A DNA stretch of 64,000 nucleotides from CAVSRC01 sp963762605 (lineage in GTDB: Bacteria; Pseudomonadota; Alphaproteobacteria; Rhizobiales; Kaistiaceae), in assembly GCA_963762605.1 (NCBI GenBank), contig CAVXLJ010000010.1, forward strand, positions 1 through 64,000, in the 5' to 3' direction. Below, piece after piece: positions 19,971 through 27,988 of this stretch; the first letter of the stretch is position 1; the number at the start of each line of letters is the position of its first letter. Position numbers and translations under genes: made by a program. A model generated the notes under the pieces. The model did not search any database, had not been told where the DNA came from, and worked only from the letters and a program-made list of their open reading frames with translations.

Positions 19971-21570
19971 ATGGTCGCCTTCATCACCGCCAATATGGCG
20001 CCCCTGATGTTCGCCTCGCTGGTGGTCGTGCTGCTGCTCGGCTATCCGGTCGCCTTCGCGCTCGCCTTCAACGGGCTGGCCTGGGGTCTGGTCGGCATTC
20101 AGTTCGGCCTGTTCTCGCCGACCTTCTTCCAGGCGTTGCCCGACCGCCTCTTCGCGGTGATGAGCAACGAGACCCTGCTTGCCGTCCCGTTCTTCACCTT
20201 CATGGGGCTGGTGCTGGAACGATCGGGCATGGCGGAGGACCTGCTCGACACCATCGGCCAGCTCTTCGGCCCGGTGCGCGGCGGCCTGGCGCTCGCCGTG
20301 ATCGTCGTCGGCGCGCTTCTGGCCGCGACCACCGGGGTGGTCGCCGCCTCGGTCATCGCCATGGGTCTCATCTCGCTGCCCATCATGCTGCGCTACGGTT
20401 ACGACCGGCGCCTGGCCACCGGCGTCATCGCCGCCTCCGGAACGCTGGCGCAGATCATCCCGCCGAGCCTGGTGCTCATCGTCATGGCCGACCAACTCGG
20501 CCGTTCGGTCGGCGACATGTATTCGGGCGCGATCGTTCCCGGGCTCGTGCTTTCCGGGCTCTATATTGCTTATGTCATCGGCATGACGGTGATCTTCCGC
20601 GGCGCAGCGCCGGCGCTGCCCAAGGAATTCCGCACCTATAGCGAGCAGCGAGCTGGCCGTCCGCGTCGTCGTCGCGCTGATCCCGCCGCTGGTGCTCATC
20701 TTCCTGGTGCTCGGCACCATCTTCATCGGTCTGGCCACCCCCACCGAGGGCGGCGCCATGGGCGCCGTCGGCGCGCTGGCCCTGGCCGCGATCAAGGGCC
20801 GCCTCAACTGGACGATGCTGCGCCAGGCGCTCGACGCGACCACCAAGCTGTCGTCCTTCGTTCTGTTCATCCTCATCGGCTCGCGCGTCTTCAGCCTGAC
20901 CTTCTTCGGCGTCGACGGCCATCTATGGGTCGAGAATCTCTTGACCGGCCTGCCCGGCGGACAGATCGGTTTCCTGATCGTCGTCAACATCCTGGTCTTC
21001 GTTCTCGCCTTCTTCCTCGATTTCTTCGAGCTCGCCTTCATCATCGTGCCGCTGGTCGGGCCGGCGGCCGCGCATCTCGGCATCGACCTGATCTGGTTCG
21101 GCATCCTGCTCGGCATCAACATGCAGACGGCGTTCATGCATCCGCCGTTCGGCTTCTCGCTCTTCTACCTGAGGTCCGTGGCGCCGCGCGAAACCTATGT
21201 CGACCGCATCACCCACGCCGAGATCGCACCGATCACCACCGCGCAGATCTATTGGGGGGCGCTGCCCTTCGTCGTCATCCAGGTGATCATGATCGCGCTG
21301 ACCATCACCTTCCCCGGCATGGTGACGCGCTACAAGGCCGAACAGGTCCACGCCCCGCCCGGCAAGATCGAAATCCAGGCGCCCAGCTACGGCTCCGGCC
21401 TGCCCGATTTCGGCGGCGGTCCCAATTTCGGGTCGGGCAGCAGCCCACCGGCACCGTCGACAGGCGGTCCGAATTTCGGAGGCAAAAGCAGCCCCGCCAG
21501 CGGTCCCAACTTCGGCTCGGGGAGCAGCCCGCCACCGCCACCGACGGGCGGCCCCAATTTCGGCCAATAA
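19971..21570 (+). CDS. TRAP transporter large permease (DctM), frameshifted, with repeat tail
   Basis: The DctM subunit (about 533 residues after repair) has roughly twelve membrane helices. The first part contains GRSVGDMYSGAIVPGLVLSG. The frame then slips at about 20638-20650: FRTYSE lies in the first frame and ASSELAVRVVVALIPPLVL in the next, an extra base or two missing bases. The rest is intact (GLATPTEGGAMGAVGALALA, NMQTAFMHPPFGFSLFYL) and runs to TAA 21568-21570. The last 55 residues form a Gly/Pro/Ser-rich tail with four PNFG repeats, not part of the usual DctM fold. The substrate type is suggested by the TakP-like binding protein encoded downstream on the other strand. Confidence 0.88.
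21408..21570 (+). repeat. In-frame repeats in the DctM tail
   Basis: Four imperfect copies of a GGPNFG-type unit, separated by SGSSPP or KSSPAS spacers, encode a low-complexity tail. The DNA of the copies differs at third positions, so the repeat is kept at protein level and is not simple replication slippage. Confidence 0.8.
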
Positions 21571-21600
21571 AAAGGGCTCCGGGTTTCCCCGGAGCCCCCC
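21571..21600 (-). terminator. Terminator shared by convergent TRAP genes
   Basis: A 10-bp stem (GGGCTCCGGG 21574-21583, loop TTTC, CCCGGAGCCC 21588-21597). Read on the minus strand it is followed by TTTTTATTGG, a good terminator for the binding-protein gene. It also lies immediately after the dctM stop, so it may work in both directions. Confidence 0.85.
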
Positions 21601-21623
21601 GTTCCCTGTCGCTCGCGCCCGGG

Positions 21624-22736
21624 CTATTTCACCTGAAGCCTGCCGGCGCGCTGCAGATCGGCCATGAAGTTGTCGTAGGTGCCGTCCGCGATCTGGAACG
21701 AGAGGAATTCCTCGTTCCGGAACGCGCTCATGGAATCGTACATCGTCTTGAACGACTCGTTCTTGGCGCTGAACTCTTTGTAGACCTCGATCGAGGCGTC
21801 GAAGCAGGCCGACATGATGTCGGAAGAGAAGGCGCGCAGCTGCGCTCCGTTCTTCACCAGCTCGCGCAACGCGCCCGGATTGACCGCATCGTAGTGCGCC
21901 TGCATCTCGTTGTTGACCACGGCCGATGCCGTCCTGATGGCCTCCTGATAGGTCTTGGGCAGCGAATTCCACTTGTCCATGTTGACCAGCGTAAACAGCG
22001 AGGAGGCGCCTTCCCACCAGCCCGGGTAGTAGTAGTACTTGGCGACCTTGTAGAAGCCGAGCTTGAGGTCGTCATAGGGACCGACGAACTCGGTCGCGTC
22101 CAGCGTGCCCTTCTCGAGCGCCGGATAGATGTCGCTCGGCGCGATATTGGACGGGACGACGCCGAGCCTGGCCAGCACCGCGCCGGCGAAGCCGCCGCAG
22201 CGGAACTTGATGCCCTTGAGATCGTCGACGGTCTTGATCTCCTTGCGCCACCAGCCGCCCATCTGTGTGCCGGTATTGCCGGCCGGGAAGCCGATCATGT
22301 TGAACTTGCCGAGGAACGTGTTGAACAGGTCCAGCGCGCCGCCGTAGTACCACCACGCATTGAGGCCGCGGCTGTTGAGCCCGAACGGCACCGAGCAGCC
22401 AAAGGCGAAGGTCGGGTCCTTGCCGTAGTAGTAGTAGGTGGCGGTATGGCCCATCTCGACGGTGTCGTTCTGCACCGCGTCGATGATGCCGGCCAGCGGC
22501 ACGATCTCGCCGCCGGCAAAGGGCTGAATCTGGAACTTGCCGTCGGTCAGATCGCTGACGATCTGGGCCGTGCGCGTGACGCCGTCATAGAGCGTGTCGA
22601 GGACCTTCGGGAAGGCCGAGGTCAGGCGCCACTTGATTTCCGGCATCGACTGGGCAATTGCCGGCGCGGCGATGGTAGTGGCGGCAGCGCCCCCCGCGAC
22701 CAGGCCAGCCTTCTTGATGAATGAACGACGATCCAT
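21624..22736 (-). CDS. TRAP transporter substrate-binding protein (TakP-like DctP)
   Basis: A 370-residue periplasmic receptor. The N-terminus MDRRSFIKKAGLVAGG is a twin-arginine signal ending IAAPAIAQ, implying export in folded form. The mature part (IKWRLTSAFPKVLDTLYDG, VEMGHTATYYYYGKDPTFAF, KFRCGGFAGAVLARLGV, EFVGPYDDLKLGFYKVAKYY) resembles TakP-type receptors for 2-oxo acids. ATG 22736 is chosen because the Tat motif starts there. Unlike the usual P-Q-M order on one strand, this gene converges on the permease genes. Confidence 0.9.
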   Translation of the reverse strand: MDRRSFIKKAGLVAGGAAATTIAAPAIAQSMPEIKWRLTSAFPKVLDTLYDGVTRTAQIVSDLTDGKFQIQPFAGGEIVPLAGIIDAVQNDTVEMGHTATYYYYGKDPTFAFGCSVPFGLNSRGLNAWWYYGGALDLFNTFLGKFNMIGFPAGNTGTQMGGWWRKEIKTVDDLKGIKFRCGGFAGAVLARLGVVPSNIAPSDIYPALEKGTLDATEFVGPYDDLKLGFYKVAKYYYYPGWWEGASSLFTLVNMDKWNSLPKTYQEAIRTASAVVNNEMQAHYDAVNPGALRELVKNGAQLRAFSSDIMSACFDASIEVYKEFSAKNESFKTMYDSMSAFRNEEFLSFQIADGTYDNFMADLQRAGRLQVK

Positions 22737-22904
22737 ATGCGAACTTCCTCCCTTGGTCGCCCCGATATAGATATCCAGAACTCCGCTTCCCCCGCGGAGC
22801 TGGTACGGGGGGGAAAGCGGACGCCATCGGCCCGAAGCTGTCAAGCACGAAGGTTCGCCACCCAACCCTGAGCCGGTCCCGCACCGGGACCGCGGATCGC
22901 AAGA

Positions 22905-23676
22905 ATGAGCAGCACCACTTCGCAACCACCGCTGATCCTCGTCCCCGCCGATGTCCGGCCGGCCGACGGCTATACTTGGCACGCCGCGCCGGAGACTTAT
23001 CTGGCCGCGATCGTCCGGGGTTCCGGTGCCATCCCGCTGATTCTGCCGTCTCTTGACGAGGCGGCGGATTTCGACGCCGTACTCGAGCGGGTCGACGGCG
23101 TGCTGCTCACCGGCAGCCGCTCCAACGTCCACCCGACGCGCTATGGCGGCACGCCCTCGGCGAAGACCGAGCCGCACGACCCCAGACGCGACGCGGTCAC
23201 CATGCCGCTGATCACGGCGACTCTTCGCCGCGGCGTGCCGACTGTTCGCCATTTGTCGCGGCATGCAGGAGCTGAACGTCGCCCTCGGCGGCACCTTGAT
23301 CGCAGAGGTGCATGAAGAGCCGGGCCGCGACGACCACCGTGCACCGGTTTCCGACGACGCGGACGTCCGCTTCGCCATCAGACATGACGTGACCATCCTG
23401 CCCGGCGGCATGCTCGCCGGCATCCTGGGGACCGGCACGATCCGGGTGAATTCGGTCCACCGCCAGGCTATCGGGCGCCTGGCCGAGGGACTGGCGGTCG
23501 AGGCAACCGCGCCCGATGGCACCGTCGAGGCGGTGCGCGTCGAGGGTGCCGCCGGCTTCGCCCTTGCCGTGCAATGGCACCCGGAATACTGGGTCAGAAC
23601 CGATCCGCCCTCACAGAAGATCTTTGCCGCCTTTGGCGAGGCGGTGCGCCGCTACCGGGCAGGCATGGCCACATAG
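22905..23676 (+). CDS. Gamma-glutamyl-gamma-aminobutyrate hydrolase family (peptidase C26), frameshifted
   Basis: A class I glutamine-amidotransferase-like hydrolase of the PuuD/C26 family, about 256 residues. The first frame gives LILVPADVRPADGYTWHAAP and VDGVLLTGSRSNVHP. At about 23240 an extra base splits the nucleophile loop: corrected reading gives FAICRGMQELNVALGG with the catalytic Cys. The second frame continues through NSVHRQAIGRLAEGL and the catalytic His/Glu of ALAVQWHPEYW. PuuD-type enzymes release GABA from gamma-glutamyl-GABA during putrescine breakdown; that role here is inferred from family only. Confidence 0.87.
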
Positions 23677-23742
23677 CGACAGGGCGCCGCCGCGGCTGCG
23701 ACGACGCCCCAACGCGCCCCCCAAGCCGGGGACCTTTGGTCG

Positions 23743-24231
23743 TCAGGCGACCAGCGGCTTGAAGTTCGGATGGCTCTCCAGCCAGCTTGTCTTGGCGATC
23801 AGGCCGTCGAGACCCCAGACATGCCCGGCAGACTTGAAGATCAGGTAGAGCAGCACGCCGGCATAGACGATGTGCTCGTCGATCAGCAAGTTGGTGGTGT
23901 CGGTGCCGATGTAGGGGAAGTTCATGTGTGCGGTCCAGTAGACCAGCATCAGCATGATGCCGAAGGTCGAGCTGACCCGGACCATCAGGCCGGTCAGCAG
24001 CGACAGGCCGATAAGCAGGTGCCCGTATTCCACCAGGAACGTCAGCACCGCCGCGATGCCAGGCCCGGTGAGCTCGGAATAGAAGGCATGGAAGGTCTTG
24101 GTGTGCTCAAGGAAGCCGGCCACGCTCCAGCCCGGCACGAAGACCTGGTGCGAAGCCGCGTAGAGGAACGTCCACGCCATCGCCAGCCGGAAGAAGACGA
24201 TCAGCGCCCGTTCGGTTTTGGTATCGGTCAT
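23743..24231 (-). CDS. DoxX/DoxD-like membrane protein
   Basis: A 162-residue protein with four predicted membrane helices (ALIVFFRLAMAWTFLYAASH, AAVLTFLVEYGHLLIGLSLL, VSSTFGIMLMLVYWTAHM, EHIVYAGVLLYLIFKSAG). It matches the DoxX/DoxD group, some members of which are thiosulfate:quinone oxidoreductase subunits; many have unknown function. Start ATG 24231 (MTDTKTERALIV) was chosen over an upstream Arg-rich extension without membrane character. No partner gene is present. Confidence 0.8.
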   Translation of the reverse strand: MTDTKTERALIVFFRLAMAWTFLYAASHQVFVPGWSVAGFLEHTKTFHAFYSELTGPGIAAVLTFLVEYGHLLIGLSLLTGLMVRVSSTFGIMLMLVYWTAHMNFPYIGTDTTNLLIDEHIVYAGVLLYLIFKSAGHVWGLDGLIAKTSWLESHPNFKPLVA

Positions 24232-24404
24232 GGTGATATCTCCACCTAAGGATGTTGCCAGCTTCGGCGGGCTCCGCAGGCCGGCATGCAAAGCCGGTTT
24301 CGGGGACCGCCGCAGGCCGGCGGATGGTCGTCTTCGGCTTCGCTGTCCTGACTTCCTCGTCACGACATTTGATGGCCGCAGGGCGATCCGACGCCGGTCA
24401 AGCT

Positions 24405-24427
24405 AGCGCCGGCCAAATGCCGGCGCT
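24405..24427 (-). terminator. Candidate terminator hairpin after the Ni/Co exporter gene
   Basis: Perfect 9-bp arms AGCGCCGGC (24405-24413) and GCCGGCGCT (24419-24427) around a 5-base loop, 27 bases past the exporter stop on the minus strand. There is no clear T-run after it, so it may be a Rho-assisted terminator or RNA-protecting stem. Confidence 0.5.
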
Positions 24428-24453
24428 TTGATTACACTCAAATTAGAAAAATG

Positions 24454-25493
24454 CTAAGTGTTGACAAGGGAGCCGCCCAACAGGACGAGCCCCAAAACCA
24501 GCACCACCGCGGCGGCCACGATTTCTGCCACGCGCACAATGCGCCCGGTCAATGGCGAATCGATGCCTGCCAGCCGCACCGCCACGCTGCGGGCGGAAAC
24601 CGCCAGCACCGCTATTGATGCGACCGTCAGGCCGGTGCCCAGTGCCATGACGAAGGTCGCGGCGACCCCGGCCAGGTACAGGCCCTGCGACAAAGCGAAC
24701 ACCAGCACGATGATGGCGCCCGAGCACGGGCGCACGCCCACTGCCAGGATCGCCGACCACGCCCGAGTCAGCATCTCCAGGAACGAGTCAGCGGGACCGG
24801 CTTGCGCATGGTCGTGGTGATGATCTGGTCATGGTCATGGTCGTGGTGGCCATCGTCGTGCGCATGCTCGTGTCCATCGTGGTCGTGATGGTGATGATCG
24901 TCATGCGCATCGCCGGGGACGTGATGATGGTGATGATGGTGGTGGCCGCCGCCAAAGGTCTTCGACCACAGCAGCCAGCCGCCGACGAGCGCAACGAGAG
25001 CGTAGCTCAGGGTCTCGAACCAATCGGTCGCCTTGGTCATGGTCACCGCGGTGACGTGGAAGATCACCGCCGCGATGCTGACGATGAGGATGGCGCTCAA
25101 CGCCTGGACGAAGGCGGCCATGAAGGACAGCGCGATGCCGCGTTTCACCGTCTCGCCGGAGGACACCATGTAGGCGCTGATCACCGCCTTGCCGTGGCCG
25201 GGACCGGCGGCATGGAAAACACCATAGGCAAAGCTCAAGGCCAGCAACAGCCACACCGCCCAGCCGTTCGCTTTGATGTCGGTGAGGGCTTGCGTGAGGC
25301 CCTTGTAGAAGATGCTCTGATAGTAGGCGACTTGCACGAATAACGGACCGAGTGGACCGCCAAAGCCGGCGCCGCCGGATGAATCGGGCGTGGCGATACC
25401 GAAGGGGCTGGCCGCGTGCGCTGCGCCGGCAGCCGCCAGCAGCATCGCCAATGCCGCGGCGGCGGGTGCGACGACGGATCGCAGGCGGCTCAC
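24454..25493 (-). CDS. Nickel/cobalt efflux protein (NicO/RcnA family), frameshifted
   Basis: A membrane exporter of about 346 residues. It has a signal-like N-terminus, then FAYGVFHAAGPGHGKAVISAY, the HAAGPGHGK signature of the NicO family. Other helices are FMAAFVQALSAILIVSIAAV and ALVALVGGWLLWS. A cytoplasmic or periplasmic loop is very His/Asp-rich (GGGHHHHHHHHVPGD, then HDHDGHEHAHDDGHH), a probable metal sink. At about 24828, within this loop, the frame slips; the next frame carries the remaining helices (WSAILAVGVRPCSGAIIVLV with the second family signature). The GTG start overlaps the stop of the DUF1007 gene by 4 bases, so the pair is translationally coupled. Confidence 0.9.
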
Positions 25494-26593
25494 CGCGCAC
25501 GCCTCAGACTGCGTTGCAGAAAGTACCCCGCAACCGCGATGCCGCCGGCAAATAAAACCGCCAGAACGACGGCAACGACCTCGCTCAGGCCGGATTCGCC
25601 GGTCGCCGGCTCGGCCCTGGCGGTCGGTGCTGGCGACGGTGGTACGCTGGCAGCGCTGTCGTTTTCGTGGATCACCAGTGTCGCCGGAGCAGCGGGCTGT
25701 GCGACCGAGGGGGCCTCAGGAGCGCTTGGTGCTGCCGCCACCGCCTGCGGCTGATCGGCCGCCGTTGCCGCGCTCCCCCCCGGTGCTGCAGCGATATCGG
25801 CAGCCGTCAGGTTGCCCACCGCCGGTACTCCCGTCGGCGCGGCTGGTGTTGCCGTCGGTGTCCCCGCGGCCGGTTTGCCGCCAGCGCCCGCCATCACCGC
25901 CTCAAACGGGTCGACGGCAGAACCACCAGCCTCACCCGGGCACTGCAGGGCGATCAGATTGGCCAAGCCGGCAGCAGCATCCTGCAATTCCGGCGGCAGG
26001 TCGTGCTGGTCGACGGGGATCGCCGACAGCTGCGCCATCGTCTTGGCGTCGAGCATGTGCGGCGGATGGTATTCGGCCTTGCAGCCGGCTGGCGCGTTGG
26101 TGAGCGTCACCGGCTTGTGCTCGGGGAAGGTGAAGGCGACGAAATATTCCGGGTCGAACACCTCCAGAGTTGCCTTGCCGTGTATCGCCACCGGCTTCTT
26201 CAGCGGCAGCGTATAGAACAGCGTCAGTCGCCCGCCGTGGAACTCCAGCCAGTACTCGGTCGGCGGCACGAAGGGGTAGGACCTCTTGCCCTGCCTCAGC
26301 CAGGTGAAGAAGTCGTAGTCCTTCAGCGAATCGACATTGACCTTGGCCAGCGGCTTCAGTTCGGCGTCGCTCAGCTTGCCGTCGTTGTTGGTATCGAGGC
26401 CCTGGATGGCAAAGGCCGTGAACGCTGCGTCGAACTGCCAGATATGGCGGACGGCAGTGATCTCGCCGGCCTTGTTGAAGACGATCTCGGCGCGGGCGTC
26501 GACGAACACATGAGGATGCGCCAACGCCGGGCCCGCCACCACGACGGCCAGCAGTCCGGCAACGGCAAGTCCGATCCGACGAACGGTGATCAA
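25490..26593 (-). CDS. DUF1007 periplasmic protein, partner of the Ni/Co exporter
   Basis: DUF1007 proteins are usually encoded beside NicO-family exporters and are thought to help metal handling in the periplasm. I chose the TTG at 26593 since AAGGG lies just upstream and it opens a clean signal peptide (ITVRRIGLAVAGLLAVVVAG, cut before HPHVFVDARAEI); an in-frame ATG at 26659 would add 22 residues. Mature residues begin HPHVFVD, typical of the family. DTNNDGKLSDAE matches an EF-hand calcium loop. The C-terminal 130 residues are Ala/Pro/Thr-rich and end in one hydrophobic helix (VVAVVLAVLFAGGIAVAGY), a probable membrane anchor. Confidence 0.87.
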   Translation of the reverse strand: MITVRRIGLAVAGLLAVVVAGPALAHPHVFVDARAEIVFNKAGEITAVRHIWQFDAAFTAFAIQGLDTNNDGKLSDAELKPLAKVNVDSLKDYDFFTWLRQGKRSYPFVPPTEYWLEFHGGRLTLFYTLPLKKPVAIHGKATLEVFDPEYFVAFTFPEHKPVTLTNAPAGCKAEYHPPHMLDAKTMAQLSAIPVDQHDLPPELQDAAAGLANLIALQCPGEAGGSAVDPFEAVMAGAGGKPAAGTPTATPAAPTGVPAVGNLTAADIAAAPGGSAATAADQPQAVAAAPSAPEAPSVAQPAAPATLVIHENDSAASVPPSPAPTARAEPATGESGLSEVVAVVLAVLFAGGIAVAGYFLQRSLRRAR

Positions 26594-26791
26594 AGCGCAA
26601 CCCTTCCCCGCGCCGAGCAGTTGCCGCCGAATGGGGCCAATTGGCGGCACCATCGCCATTATGCGGCAAAACGACGCAAACCAGCGAGCGTCATGGCGAC
26701 GGGCCGCACCGTAACCGAGTCAGCTGGCTCACGCTCCCTCATGCGTCCCATTGCGGGGGGCAAGTGCATCAATTCAGCTCCGCCGATCACC

Positions 26792-27979
26792 TCACCCGGC
26801 GAGGAGCCTGGCAGCAAGCGCGACCAGCGCCCGGTCGCGGCCGGGCGGGCCGATCAGCGACAGGCCCACCGGGCAGCCCTCCACGCTCATCAGCGGCAGG
26901 GAAATCTGCGGAAAGCCGGCATGCCCGGCAATCGACATCATGCCGACGGCATGGCCACGGAAGCGCTCGAACGCGTCTTCGCTGGACTCCATCGGCGGCG
27001 CGATGCCGGGCATCGTCGGCAAAACGATGATGCCGTCGTTGCCGACGAGATCGGCAACCCGCCGCGCATACCGCGCCCGCGCGATCAGCGCCTCATCGTA
27101 TGCCTCCCGCGTCACGGCACGCGCCGCCGCGAAGCGCGTGGCCACCGCCGGGTTGAGCTGCGGCTTGCGGCTTTCGATCCACGGGCCGTGGTTCTGCCAG
27201 GCCTGATAGCCCTGCAGAATCCGATAGGCCGCATACCAGCGTTCCAGCCCTTCGCCTTCGGCAACCTTGACTGCGCCGTCCGAGGTGACATGCGCCGCGA
27301 CACGCGCGACCGCCGCGTCGAGGACGGCGACATCGTTCTCCGCAGCGAACCAGGCACGGGCATCGTCGGCGACGACCATCCGGACAAGCGGCGGGCCGTC
27401 GCCGTCATCGCCGAGGAGCACGGCCCCGACGCGTGCGTAGACGTCGATCGCGCGGGCGAACCAGCCGACCGTATCGAATGTCTGGGCGAGCGGCATGGTG
27501 CCGGCAATATCGATGCGGCCGAAGGTCGGCCTCAGCCCGATGACGCCACAGAAAGACGCCGGCCCGCGCACCGAGCCGCCGGTATCGCTGCCCAGTGCGA
27601 AATCGACCAGCCCGGCGGCCACCGCCGCCGCCGAGCCGGAGGATGAGCCGCCCGGTACGCGCCCAGGCGCCGCCGGGTTCAGCGGCGTTCCATAGTGTTC
27701 GTTGCGCCCGTCGATCGAGAAGGCGAGCTCGGCCGTGTGGGTCTTGCCGACGAAGGCGGCACCGGCATCGAGCAGCTTCGCCACGCAGGCGGCGTGAGCC
27801 GTCGGAACCGGGTCCTCGGCGGTCTTCTCCGGGCTGCCGCAGCCGGTCGGGTAACCGGCAACGTCGTAAATGTCCTTGACCGCGAAGGTCAGCCCGGCGA
27901 GCGGGCCCGACTGCGCATGGCGGACGCCCACGTCGCGATAGTCGACGAAGGCATGGACGGGATCGGCGGCAAGCAGCAT
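26792..27979 (-). CDS. Amidase signature family hydrolase
   Basis: A 395-residue cytosolic amidase. The catalytic Ser-cisSer-Lys triad is visible: Lys in LAGLTFAVKDIYDVAG, the cis-Ser in VPGGSSSGSAAAVAAG and the nucleophile in GSDTGGSVRGPASFCGV. It is at the short end for the family. The substrate cannot be read from sequence. It starts 9 bases after the gamma-glutamyltransferase stop, so the two form an operon, perhaps for breakdown of gamma-glutamyl amides. That link is inference. Confidence 0.93.
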   Translation of the reverse strand: MLLAADPVHAFVDYRDVGVRHAQSGPLAGLTFAVKDIYDVAGYPTGCGSPEKTAEDPVPTAHAACVAKLLDAGAAFVGKTHTAELAFSIDGRNEHYGTPLNPAAPGRVPGGSSSGSAAAVAAGLVDFALGSDTGGSVRGPASFCGVIGLRPTFGRIDIAGTMPLAQTFDTVGWFARAIDVYARVGAVLLGDDGDGPPLVRMVVADDARAWFAAENDVAVLDAAVARVAAHVTSDGAVKVAEGEGLERWYAAYRILQGYQAWQNHGPWIESRKPQLNPAVATRFAAARAVTREAYDEALIARARYARRVADLVGNDGIIVLPTMPGIAPPMESSEDAFERFRGHAVGMMSIAGHAGFPQISLPLMSVEGCPVGLSLIGPPGRDRALVALAARLLAG

Positions 27980-27988
27980 GGCACCAAC

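Noticed and set aside
24831..25343. Val/Met-rich plus-strand ORF opposite the Ni/Co exporter
   Set aside because: The MVMVVV pattern is the reverse reading of the His/Asp codon run.
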